A DNA stretch of 64,000 nt, from assembly GCF_009765905.1 (NCBI RefSeq), contig NZ_LMUO01000009.1, positions 163,941 through 227,940 of the forward strand. Direction: 5' to 3'. Below, in pieces: positions 25,555 through 33,399 of the stretch; position 1 is the stretch's first letter, and the number at the start of each line of letters is the position of its first letter. The notes below the pieces were generated by a model. That model was given only the letters and a program-made list of their open reading frames with translations, was not told where the DNA came from and did not search any database. Source of the DNA: Mucilaginibacter sp. L196. GTDB lineage: Bacteria > Bacteroidota > Bacteroidia > Sphingobacteriales > Sphingobacteriaceae. Position numbers and translations under genes: made by a program.

Positions 25555-25857
25555 ATGAAAGAAATAAAAGACCATATAGCGCAAATCGATCAATTATGTA
25601 ATACACATGATGTGAAATCGCTATTTGCTTTTGGGTCGATTGTTTCTGGCAAACTGAATAGCGATAGCGACATAGATTTAGTAGTCGATATAGAAAATTC
25701 AGACCCAATTGCCTATTCAGATAACTATTTCGACCTGAAATTTCAACTTGAGGCAATCTTTAAAAGGCAAATTGATCTTTTAGAAAGTAACTCCGTTAAA
25801 AACCCATTTCTTAAACAACAAATCGACAATACGAAAGTGCTTGTTTATGGAAGATGA
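25555..25857 (+). CDS. mntA: MNT-type nucleotidyltransferase antitoxin
   Basis: A 100-residue minimal nucleotidyltransferase. FAFGSIVSGKLNSDSDIDL gives G27-S28 and the metal-binding pair D39/D41; RQID74 is a candidate third acidic residue. In the studied MntA-HepT pairs the enzyme neutralises the HEPN toxin by adding AMP groups to a Tyr of its RX4HXY motif. The downstream HEPN gene overlaps its end by 11 bases, which fits a coupled toxin-antitoxin operon. Confidence 0.88.
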   Translation: MKEIKDHIAQIDQLCNTHDVKSLFAFGSIVSGKLNSDSDIDLVVDIENSDPIAYSDNYFDLKFQLEAIFKRQIDLLESNSVKNPFLKQQIDNTKVLVYGR

Positions 25858-26179
25858 AATAAAAACGTGGCTTGCGGATATTAGGCAGGCGATTACAGAG
25901 ATCAATGATTTTCTTCCCGATCAAAAGAACTTCTATGAGTTTAAAAAAGATCTCAAAACCAAACGTGCGATAGAAAGAAACGTAGAGATTATTGGCGAAG
26001 CCGCAAACCGTGTTTTAAAACAATTACCAGATATTGCTATAACAGATATTAAAAAAATAATTGATACGCGGAACAGGATCATCCATGGATATGATAGCGT
26101 TTCCAACGAAATTATTTGGGCGATTGTTGTTAAGCATCTGCCAAAACTTTATGAAGAAGTTACAGCACTCCTAAAATAA
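25847..26179 (+). CDS. hepT: HEPN-domain toxin, HepT/DUF86 type
   Basis: A 110-residue all-helical HEPN protein. ATG 25847 (MEDEIKTW) is preferred to a TTG two codons upstream. R75-NRII-H80-G-Y82 is the full RX4HXY motif: Arg/His form the RNase site and Tyr82 would be the AMPylation target of the upstream MNT enzyme. The segment AIERNVEIIGEAANRV is the family's other conserved helix. The 11-base overlap with the MNT gene supports co-translation. Confidence 0.88.
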   Translation: MEDEIKTWLADIRQAITEINDFLPDQKNFYEFKKDLKTKRAIERNVEIIGEAANRVLKQLPDIAITDIKKIIDTRNRIIHGYDSVSNEIIWAIVVKHLPKLYEEVTALLK

Positions 26180-26189
26180 AGAAAAGCAC

Positions 26190-26400
26190 TACCCGCCCAT
26201 CACCGCCAAAAACCGGCATCGTCTGGCTCGGCTAGCATAGACCCAACTAAAAGCACTAACATTCACAGAGGCGGGCGCAGCCGGGGGTTTTTCTTTGGTT
26301 ACTTTCTTTTTGACGGCCAAAAAGAAAGTGATGCTTAGCGCAGCGATACCAAAGGCAAACTCTGTATAGTTTAGAGATTGCTTCGTTCCTCGCAATGACA
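26190..26400. repeat. Mosaic intergenic element, copy 1
   Basis: Blocks in order: ACCGGCATCGTCTGG, AGCCGGG, TTTGGTTACTTTCTTTT, CTTAGCG...AGCGATACC, and a REP-like half element GATTGCTTCGTTCCTCGC AATGAC. The same blocks occur in the same order at 31655-31968. A 12-bp hairpin (26301-26312 with 26318-26329) lies in the middle. No coding frame is convincing. Confidence 0.7.
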
Positions 26401-26405
26401 TTTTA

Positions 26406-27419
26406 TTATAATAAATGTAACCCCAGCCCACTTTCCCCACTCAAAACCCACTTCCCATCCACAAACTCAGGCAATACAAAAGGATTATTACTCGTCAATA
26501 AGGGCCCATCAAGATCAGCCCAATCACATTGTGGTGCAAGAGCAGCACCGGCAAGAGCGGCACAACTCGTTTCGGTCATGCAACCTATCATTACCTTCAA
26601 ATCCAGTTCACGTGCTTTTAAAATCATCCTGTTTGCCTCATACATTCCGGCAGATTTCATCAGTTTAATGTTAATACCATGATAAGCACCTTTCGCCCGC
26701 TCCACATCATCAAAAGTCTGCATGGCCTCGTCGGCAATAATCGGCAGCGGGCTCCGCTCCGTCAGCCAGGCGTTGCTGTCTCGGTCTGTCTTCAGCATCG
26801 GTTGCTCTATTAATAATACGCCCTGCTCTTTAAGCCAATACGTAAGGTCAAGGCTTTTCTCCAAATCTGTCCAGCCCTGGTTCGCATCCACATACAAAGG
26901 CACGTCAGTAACCGAGCGTATCGTTTGGATGATCTCCTTATCATTATCCCGGCCCAGTTTTACCTTTATAATTTTATATTCGGCAGCTTCCTGTACCTTT
27001 TGGCGCATAATCTCGGGCGTATCAATACCAATGGTAAAACTGCTTACCGGCATCTGGGCAGGGTTGCTTCCTAATAATTCCCAGCAGGGTTTGCTTTGCA
27101 ATTTGCCTTCCAAATCATGCAGGGCAATATCAATTCCGGCCTTAATTGCCGTGTTCCCCGGTGCAAGGCTATCCAAATATGCACTGATCTCCGCAAAATT
27201 AAATGGGTATTTAAACTGAGTAGTGTCCACCTTTTTCAGAAATGCAAAGGCGGTTTCATAAGTCTCGCTCATGTAGGGCACCATCGATGCCTCTCCGTAG
27301 CCAATATGGCCCTCGTGCGCTATTTGCAACAACATTACAGGCGTTGATGTGCGCGAAAATTTGGCGATGGTAAACGTGTGCTTTAACTGCAGCTCGAAAG
27401 GTTGATAAGTCAGTTCCAT
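26406..27419 (-). CDS. Dipeptide epimerase (L-Ala-D/L-Glu type), enolase superfamily
   Basis: A 337-residue enzyme. The frame opens further upstream, but ATG 27419 (MELTYQPFELQLKHTFTIA) matches the family N-terminus. Catalytic features: IIKVKLGRD (K-x-K base), DANQGW and EQP and ADEA as the three metal-ligand carboxylate strands, and NIKLMKSAG with the second base Lys. Family members epimerise L-Ala-D-Glu released in murein recycling or other dipeptides. Divergent from the unknown gene at 27474 with only 54 bases between starts. Confidence 0.9.
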   Translation of the reverse strand: MELTYQPFELQLKHTFTIAKFSRTSTPVMLLQIAHEGHIGYGEASMVPYMSETYETAFAFLKKVDTTQFKYPFNFAEISAYLDSLAPGNTAIKAGIDIALHDLEGKLQSKPCWELLGSNPAQMPVSSFTIGIDTPEIMRQKVQEAAEYKIIKVKLGRDNDKEIIQTIRSVTDVPLYVDANQGWTDLEKSLDLTYWLKEQGVLLIEQPMLKTDRDSNAWLTERSPLPIIADEAMQTFDDVERAKGAYHGINIKLMKSAGMYEANRMILKARELDLKVMIGCMTETSCAALAGAALAPQCDWADLDGPLLTSNNPFVLPEFVDGKWVLSGESGLGLHLL

Positions 27420-27460
27420 GTTAAATTCAAAGCTAAAATTTTCAAAACGAATTTCATACC

Positions 27461-27468
27461 TATCTTTG
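27461..27468 (+). promoter_or_regulatory. Candidate -7 box (TATCTTTG)
   Basis: Fits TAnnTTTG and ends 5 bases before the ATG at 27474, implying a leaderless or very short-leader transcript like that of the MntA-like gene. Confidence 0.4.
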
Positions 27469-27473
27469 CACCC

Positions 27474-28463
27474 ATGCCGGCACAAATTTACCATCCGTTC
27501 GAAATCACTAACTTTAGTAATACCACTTGCTTTTTAAGCGGACAAAAATTAACATCATCCGAAGAAAAGATCCAGGTTTTCCCCCAATGGCTCATGAGCC
27601 GCTACGGTTTGGAAGACCAGCCCTTTAAACTGCTTGATGAAAGCATGGCCACCTACAAGGATTTAAAGATCCCCTGCGCCGCAGAGGTAAATGAAAAGTG
27701 GTTAGAACCACTTGAAGCCGAAATTGCCGCCGCCTTCGAGATCGGCTACGAAGCCCTTAAAAATATCGACGAGCTAAAGCTGTTCCAATGGGCGGGTAAA
27801 TTGCTGTATGGTATTATTTTTAATGAGATACAAAGCGGTATAAAGCTGCAGCATTCACAGGGCGAGGAGTTTAATATCTCGCATTCTATTGTTCATAAGT
27901 TCAGTCACCTGCATTTAATGCTTCAAAGCATCAACCTGCCATTGCAGTTCGACGATTTTAAACCTTACAGCGTTTTTTTATTTAAGGTAGATAACCACGA
28001 AAAGGAGTTTGGCTACCGCGATGAAATTAACACCATGACCTTCGCGCTGCGGATACGTGATTTTGGATTGGTGATCTCCTTGCAGGATAACGGCGCGAAT
28101 AAATCATACCATAAAGAAGTTTTAAATAAAATAGGCAACCAAACGCTGCACCCCATACAGTTTGAAGAATTCAGCGGGCGTGTATTTTACTCAGCTTACC
28201 TTTTTAACCGCCTGCCCGAGTATAATATTTTGCCTGTTGATGATACTATTTACTTAGAAGCGATGCCATTACGAGGCACGAGTACCAAACCCTTGTTTGA
28301 TACCTGGAACAATAAAACTTACGGACAAGTACTGGAAAGTTTCTGGAAAAACTGGGGATTCCTATTGCTAGAAATCATCAAGAACCCGGAAAACCCGATG
28401 AGCTTTTTGTTTGACGCCAATGGCGAATTTGTTAATGAAAGTACGATCGGGTTACCTCATTAA
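27474..28463 (+). CDS. Conserved-looking protein of unknown function
   Basis: A 329-residue soluble protein that I do not recognise. ATG 27474 (MPAQIYHPFEI) is chosen because longer starts lie inside the divergent gene. It has a zinc-ribbon-poor N-terminus (NTTCFLSGQKLTS) that could bind a single Cys-ligated group, a His-rich centre (HSIVHKFSHLHLMLQSI) and no membrane segment. Its end overlaps the stop of the convergent rhomboid gene by 32 bases. Confidence 0.65.
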   Translation: MPAQIYHPFEITNFSNTTCFLSGQKLTSSEEKIQVFPQWLMSRYGLEDQPFKLLDESMATYKDLKIPCAAEVNEKWLEPLEAEIAAAFEIGYEALKNIDELKLFQWAGKLLYGIIFNEIQSGIKLQHSQGEEFNISHSIVHKFSHLHLMLQSINLPLQFDDFKPYSVFLFKVDNHEKEFGYRDEINTMTFALRIRDFGLVISLQDNGANKSYHKEVLNKIGNQTLHPIQFEEFSGRVFYSAYLFNRLPEYNILPVDDTIYLEAMPLRGTSTKPLFDTWNNKTYGQVLESFWKNWGFLLLEIIKNPENPMSFLFDANGEFVNESTIGLPH

Positions 28464-29064
28464 AGCCTTGTACAAAGGTATTAACAACACCTGGATGCAA
28501 TATAATAGTGATAATAAGCCCACTTAAAGCACCAAATAAGTGTGCTTCGTGGTTTACATTATCGCGTGCATGTTTAGATGCAAAATGGCAATAGATCAAA
28601 TATAGTATACCAAACACTATTGAATTTATAGCAAAAGGTATTGGCATAATATACATTGAAGCCGTTGGATTGTATAATATGGAACCAAATATCACCGCGC
28701 TAACCGCGCCCGATGCACCAAGGCAGCGATATTGATAATCGTCCCTATGTTTATAAACGGTTGGCAGGTCGCTCAATATTAAACTGGCGATATACAGTAA
28801 TCCAAACTGCCAGTGCCCCATTGCTTTCTCTAAATTAAAAGCGAAGAAATAATACGAGAACATGTTGAATGCCAAATGCATCCAATCCCCATGTATCAAG
28901 CCGCTGGTAATAACAGTATAAATACGTTTTTTGCGGGCTACGCTGTAAGGGTGTAATATTAATTCCGATAGCAATTCCTGGTTATTGAATGCCATCACGG
29001 TAGTAATTATGGTAATAATAAATATGAGCGACGCTACGGGCGTATCTCTTAAAATTTCGATCAT
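28432..29064 (-). CDS. Rhomboid-family intramembrane serine protease
   Basis: A 210-residue, six-TM protein. GLIHGDWMHLAFNMFSYYFF is the conserved loop-1/TM2 block, LGASGA carries the nucleophile Ser118, and NHEAHLFGALSG supplies the catalytic His175. Rhomboids cleave TM helices within the membrane; the substrate is unknown. The gene is followed 7 bases upstream by a MmcQ/YjbR gene on the same strand, probably one transcript. Confidence 0.92.
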   Translation of the reverse strand: MIEILRDTPVASLIFIITIITTVMAFNNQELLSELILHPYSVARKKRIYTVITSGLIHGDWMHLAFNMFSYYFFAFNLEKAMGHWQFGLLYIASLILSDLPTVYKHRDDYQYRCLGASGAVSAVIFGSILYNPTASMYIMPIPFAINSIVFGILYLIYCHFASKHARDNVNHEAHLFGALSGLIITIILHPGVVNTFVQGFNEVTRSYFH

Positions 29065-29071
29065 TTCAGGG

Positions 29072-29428
29072 TTATTTAATTGCTGTAATTTCGGCTTGTA
29101 CTGCTTTAGGCAGGCTCTTTAAAATCAAGGAGTAGGAATGATCAATCATTTCGCAGAGTTGTTTATTTGTAAGGTTCCCATCCGTATAAACGGTGTTCCA
29201 GTGCACTTTATTCATGTGGAAACCCGGTATCACTTCGGTATGGCGGTCGCGTAGTTCAACGGCTAGTTCCGGGTCGCATTTTACGTTAAAGCGGTTGCCG
29301 GTATTAAGGCTCATCAATAAAAATATTTTATTGCCGACTTTAAATACAAGAGTATCCTCGCCAAAGGGCATCCCTTCCGTTACACCGCTTTTTTGCAGGC
29401 AATAATCGCGTAATTCCTCTACGTTCAA
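29072..29428 (-). CDS. MmcQ/YjbR-family protein
   Basis: A 118-residue protein with the YjbR signature: NVEELRDYCLQKSGVTEGMPFGEDTLVFKVGNKIFLLM, then KCDPELAVELRDRH and HWNTVYTDGNLTNKQLCEMIDHSYSLI. The fold binds DNA in some members, but its role is poorly defined. Its start codon overlaps the end of the upstream barrel gene by 4 bases, so they are translationally coupled. Confidence 0.88.
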   Translation of the reverse strand: MNVEELRDYCLQKSGVTEGMPFGEDTLVFKVGNKIFLLMSLNTGNRFNVKCDPELAVELRDRHTEVIPGFHMNKVHWNTVYTDGNLTNKQLCEMIDHSYSLILKSLPKAVQAEITAIK

Positions 29429-30162
29429 AAACTTGTCCCTCTAATTCGTTTTGTAAACGCTCGTATCGTACCAAAATTGTATTTAAGCACAACACTTATT
29501 TCGCGGTATTGGTCAGGGTGCTGGTTTTTAAACTGGCTCGGGGGGTCATCATATCCATCCAAACCTTCGCCAAAAACAATATTGTGCTGGTATTCAAAAT
29601 CAATCCTTACACAAGGCTCATCATACTCATTGTAAATTTTAACCTCGTACCCTAAACGTAGTGGTATGGCTAAGTTTAAGCTCTTATCACTACCGGGGTA
29701 AACATAGGTGCCAATAGGGTAATCTTGACTACCAACAAGATTAGTGCGCTGGTTTTGTACATTATCATTAACAAACCCCAAACCACCGCCTATATATACG
29801 TTTTTAATGGCCTCGTTAAAAGCGCTGTAATCATAATCTATAATCTGGCCCAATTGCAAATCGGCATGTACATATAATGCTATGTAATTATTTTCATATT
29901 CGCGTTTGCTGGGGTCGGTAACCCGGCTGCCACCCCATAACCTGCCATCTTCCAGTTCAAGCGTTATAGGCACATACGGGCTGTAATTGTAAGTAAAGTT
30001 AATATTGGCCGCCAATGTATTGTTTTGCTTGGCTACGTTAGTATAACCGCGAATGGTACTAACTCCAAAGCCGATGCCATACGGGCTAAAGTTATAGTCG
30101 CCCTGGGCTTTTACAATTACTGAAGTAAGTATTAAAACAAAAAGTAAAAAGTATTTTTTCAA
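29425..30162 (-). CDS. Exported outer-membrane beta-barrel-like protein
   Basis: A 245-residue protein with signal peptide MKKYFLLFVLILTSVIVKAQ. The rest alternates short hydrophobic/aromatic strands (NINFTYNYSPYVPITLELEDG, IALYVHADLQLGQ, VYIGGGLGFVN, IPLRLGYEV, EISVVLKYNFG), consistent with a small outer-membrane barrel. No specific substrate is evident. Its last 4 bases overlap the start of the YjbR gene. Confidence 0.75.
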   Translation of the reverse strand: MKKYFLLFVLILTSVIVKAQGDYNFSPYGIGFGVSTIRGYTNVAKQNNTLAANINFTYNYSPYVPITLELEDGRLWGGSRVTDPSKREYENNYIALYVHADLQLGQIIDYDYSAFNEAIKNVYIGGGLGFVNDNVQNQRTNLVGSQDYPIGTYVYPGSDKSLNLAIPLRLGYEVKIYNEYDEPCVRIDFEYQHNIVFGEGLDGYDDPPSQFKNQHPDQYREISVVLKYNFGTIRAFTKRIRGTSF

Positions 30163-30257
30163 TAGTCCTATTTTAATTCAATAATTTATCAATTTTGATG
30201 ACAGTTTAATCAGGGAAGCTGTAAAAATAAGATTTCCCCCGAAAAAAAGCTTACATT

Positions 30258-31511
30258 ATGACTTTAAACGCAATATTATCATTTAATGTTACCGATCGTT
30301 TTTTGCGATATGTAACAATTGATACGCAATCAGACCCTGAATCCGATTCCTGTCCATCCACAGCAAAACAAAAAAACTTAGGTAACTTGCTGGTTAAGGA
30401 ATTATTAGCAATAGGTGTTGCCGATGCACATATAGATGAATATGGTTACGTTTATGCTACCATCCCCGCGAATACCAATAAAGCTAATGTGCCGGTGATC
30501 TGTTTTTGTTCGCATATGGATACCTCGCCTGATTGCAGCGGCGAAAATGTAAAACCCATCATCCACAAAAATTACCAGGGGCAGGATTTGGTTTTGCCTG
30601 ATGATGCTACGCAGATATTAAAAATGAGCGAACACCCCGACCTTAAAAATCAGATAGGGAACGATATTATTACCGCCAGCGGCACTACTTTACTGGGTGC
30701 CGATAATAAAGCCGGTGTTGCCGAGATTATGGATGCCTGCTACCATTTGATAAACCACCCGGAAATTAAGCATGGCGATATCCGTATATTATTTACCCCC
30801 GATGAAGAGATTGGCCGTGGTGTTGATAAGGTGGATATTAAAAAATTAGGCGCCTACGCGGGTTATACTATTGATGGCGAGAGCGCAGGCAATATGGAGA
30901 ACGAAACTTTTAGTGCCGATGGTTTAAAACTCATCATCCATGGCCTTAGTGCGCACCCCGGTTTTGCCAAAGGTAAAATGGAAAGCGCCATTAAAATTGC
31001 TGGTGAAATTGTAGCGAAACTGCCTTTAAATTTATCACCAGAAGGCACTAGTGGTATGCAGGGTTTCGTTCACCCGGTTGGTATTTCCGGGCATGTAGAG
31101 GAAGCCACCATTGATTTTATCATTCGCGATTTTGATGAACGCAAATTAAAAGAGCATGAAAGAGTTATCCGTGATATAGCAGATGAAGTATTAAAAAAAT
31201 ACCCGAATTCATCCCGTACAATAGATATTAAGCCGCAATACCGTAACATGAAAGGCGTATTAGAGAAACACCCGCAAATTGTTGAATACGGCATGGATGC
31301 CATTAAACGTGCCGGTATGGATGCCAAACTGTGCAGCATCCGAGGTGGTACTGATGGCTCACGATTATCATTTATGGGTTTACCCTGCCCCAATATCTTC
31401 GCCGGCGAACACGCGTTCCACGGCAAGCAGGAGTGGGTATCGGTACAAGACATGCAAAAAGCAGTTGAAACCATCCTGCATTTATGCATGATTTGGGAAG
31501 AGAAAGCGTAA
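30258..31511 (+). CDS. pepT: Peptidase T (tripeptidase)
   Basis: A 417-residue M20-family dinuclear zinc aminopeptidase that releases N-terminal residues from tripeptides. Visible features: SHMDTSPD (first His ligand with catalytic Asp), GADNKAG (bridging Asp), TPDEEIGRG (catalytic Glu pair), TIDGESAG (Asp ligand) and AGEHAFHGKQEW (last His). A dimerisation insert follows DGESAG (GLSAHPGFAKGKMESA). Length normal for PepT. Cytosolic. Confidence 0.95.
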   Translation: MTLNAILSFNVTDRFLRYVTIDTQSDPESDSCPSTAKQKNLGNLLVKELLAIGVADAHIDEYGYVYATIPANTNKANVPVICFCSHMDTSPDCSGENVKPIIHKNYQGQDLVLPDDATQILKMSEHPDLKNQIGNDIITASGTTLLGADNKAGVAEIMDACYHLINHPEIKHGDIRILFTPDEEIGRGVDKVDIKKLGAYAGYTIDGESAGNMENETFSADGLKLIIHGLSAHPGFAKGKMESAIKIAGEIVAKLPLNLSPEGTSGMQGFVHPVGISGHVEEATIDFIIRDFDERKLKEHERVIRDIADEVLKKYPNSSRTIDIKPQYRNMKGVLEKHPQIVEYGMDAIKRAGMDAKLCSIRGGTDGSRLSFMGLPCPNIFAGEHAFHGKQEWVSVQDMQKAVETILHLCMIWEEKA

Positions 31512-31540
31512 TAAATTGACAGGGGGGTAAACCCCGCTTT

Positions 31541-31612
31541 GTCATTCTGAACGGAGTGAAGAATCTGTAAAGTAGTTTACACCAGTACAGATTCTTCGTA
31601 CCTCAGAATGAC
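31541..31612. repeat. REP-like palindrome
   Basis: GTCATTCTGAACGGAGTGAAG at the left end and TTCTTCGTACCTCAGAATGAC at the right; internal arms GAATCTGTA/TACAGATTC pair. Confidence 0.7.
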
Positions 31613-31654
31613 AGGATTTTTTATGCTGCGACAATAAGAATCCAATAAAGCACG

Positions 31655-31968
31655 ACCTCCGTTAACCGCCCAAAACCGGCATCGTCTGGTTCGGGTAGCA
31701 CAACAGAACAATTAGCACTAACTTTAACAGAAGCAGGCGTAGCCGGGAGTTTATTCACAGATGTTTTTGTTTTTAATGGTGTTCATGAGGTCGCTCCGCT
31801 TAGTTTCTTTGGTTACTTTCTTTTGCGGAAAAAGAACGGCGGAGCCCTCTTGAGAGTCTTTAAAAACAAACAACCGAAAAAAGTGACGACTTAGCGTCAG
31901 CGATACCCGAGAAAAGGAATCCAATTTCCTCTATATAGCAAGCGATTGCTTCGTTCCTCGCAATGACA
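31655..31968. repeat. Mosaic intergenic element, copy 2
   Basis: The same ordered blocks as 26190-26400 (ACCGGCATCGTCTGG, AGCCGGG, TTTGGTTACTTTCTTTT, CTTAGCG...CAGCGATACC, ATTGCTTCGTTCCTCGC AATGAC), with two extra segments of about 60 and 50 bases inserted between blocks. Confidence 0.7.
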
Positions 31969-32044
31969 AATAGAGGCCAAACCGTACCAAAATTATTACA
32001 TCCGCTTAACACTATTCCAATAAATTGCTGTTAACCTTGTAATA

Positions 32045-33190
32045 ATGAAAATAGGTATTGTTTGTTATCCAACTTTTGGCGGTAGCGGCGTTGTAGCCAC
32101 CGAACTTGGCAAGGCCCTTGCAGATCGCGGGCACCAGGTTCACTTTATCACCTATAATCAACCCGCCCGACTCGATTTTTTCTCGGCCAACCTGTTTTAC
32201 CACGAGGTTTCGGTATCTAAATATCCATTGTTTGATTACCAGCCTTACGAGCTTGCCCTGGCCAGCAGGATGGTTGATGTTGTTCGTTTTGAAAAGCTGG
32301 ATCTGCTGCATGTGCATTATGCTATTCCACATGCTTCGGCAGCGTTTATGGCAAAACAAATATTGCTTACCTACGGCATATACATTCCGGTAGTAACTAC
32401 CCTACACGGCACCGATATTACTTTAGTTGGCAAGGATCGTACGTTTAAACCCGTAGTAACATTCTCTATCAATAAATCAGATGGTGTAACAGCCGTTTCT
32501 CAAAATTTAAGGGATAATACTTACGAGTTTTTTGAAATTGAGCGCGATATTAAAGTAATACCCAATTTTATTGATCTTTCCCGTTTCAGCCTTAAAGCAA
32601 AGGACCACTTTAAAAAAGCCATTGCTCCCGAAGGAGAAAAAATACTGATACATACGTCCAACTTCCGCAGGGTAAAACGTACCGAAGATGTGATCAGGAT
32701 ATTTGCTAAAGTGATTCAAAAAATACCCTCCAAATTGTTAATGGTGGGCGATGGTGGTGAACGTTCTGATTGTGAACAGCTGTGCCGCGATTTGGGTGTG
32801 AGCGCCAATGTGCGTTTTTTAGGTAAACAGGATGCTATTGAGGAAATACTATCAGTAGGTGATCTGTTTTTAATGCCATCACAGTCTGAAAGCTTTGGTT
32901 TGGCGGCATTGGAGGCTATGGCCTGCAAAGTGCCGGTAATCAGCTCAAATGCGGGCGGCTTGCCTGAATTAAATGTGGATGGTGTAACCGGTTACCTGAA
33001 AGATGTTGGCGATGTTGACGGCATGGCCGAAAAAGCGATCTATATTTTGGAAGATGAAGCACGGCTTGCTCAATTTAAAGACAATGCCCTTGCCCGTGCA
33101 AAGGAATTTGACCTGACTAATATTTTACCGCAATACGAAAACTATTATGCCGAAGTGCTTGAACAAGCGAAGGCGAGTAATTTATTGTAG
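32045..33190 (+). CDS. bshA: N-acetyl-alpha-D-glucosaminyl L-malate synthase
   Basis: A 381-residue GT4 glycosyltransferase that makes GlcNAc-malate, the first step of bacillithiol synthesis. Family features: YPTFGGSGVVATELGKALADRGH at the N-terminus, VVTTLHGTDITLVG, FIDLSRF, then the nucleotide-sugar site LLMVGDGGERSDCE and the E-x7-E motif PSQSESFGLAALEAMACKVPV. Length and order match BshA closely. BshB/BshC are not in the window. Confidence 0.94.
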   Translation: MKIGIVCYPTFGGSGVVATELGKALADRGHQVHFITYNQPARLDFFSANLFYHEVSVSKYPLFDYQPYELALASRMVDVVRFEKLDLLHVHYAIPHASAAFMAKQILLTYGIYIPVVTTLHGTDITLVGKDRTFKPVVTFSINKSDGVTAVSQNLRDNTYEFFEIERDIKVIPNFIDLSRFSLKAKDHFKKAIAPEGEKILIHTSNFRRVKRTEDVIRIFAKVIQKIPSKLLMVGDGGERSDCEQLCRDLGVSANVRFLGKQDAIEEILSVGDLFLMPSQSESFGLAALEAMACKVPVISSNAGGLPELNVDGVTGYLKDVGDVDGMAEKAIYILEDEARLAQFKDNALARAKEFDLTNILPQYENYYAEVLEQAKASNLL

Positions 33191-33207
33191 ATCTATTTCT
33201 CCTTATT

Positions 33208-33294
33208 GTCATTTCGACCATCGGTAGAAATCTTCTTCGCCCTGTATTTTCGCTTTGCATCTTGTAGAAGATTCTTCACTACGTTCAGAATGAC
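33208..33294. repeat. REP-like palindrome
   Basis: GTCATTTCGACC at the left, GTTCAGAATGAC at the right, with AGAAATCTTCTTC/GAAGATTCTTC internal arms. First of two adjacent elements downstream of bshA. Confidence 0.7.
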
Positions 33295-33316
33295 AAATGG
33301 GTTCATAAAAAGATTT

Positions 33317-33391
33317 GTCATGCTGAGGAACGAAGCATCTGTACACATGTAAGCTACTTTACAGATTCTTCACTTCGTTCCTCAGGATGAC
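33317..33391. repeat. REP-like palindrome
   Basis: GTCATGCTGAGGAACGAAGC at the left pairs with CTTCGTTCCTCAGGATGAC at the right; inner arms ATCTGTA/TACAGAT. It lies between the convergent bshA and hisS genes and could terminate both. Confidence 0.7.
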
Positions 33392-33399
33392 AATCTTAA

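Larger units (their letters stand above)
31512..32044. other. 533-base intergenic region made of repeats
   Basis: No gene seen. It holds a REP-like palindrome (31541-31612) and the second mosaic element (31655-31968), leaving only short unique segments. A near-consensus box TAACCTTG (32032-32039) lies 5 bases before bshA. Confidence 0.6.

Noticed and set aside
26189..26682. Frames covering the mosaic element and the epimerase 3' end
   Set aside because: They read across repeats or are antisense to the epimerase gene.
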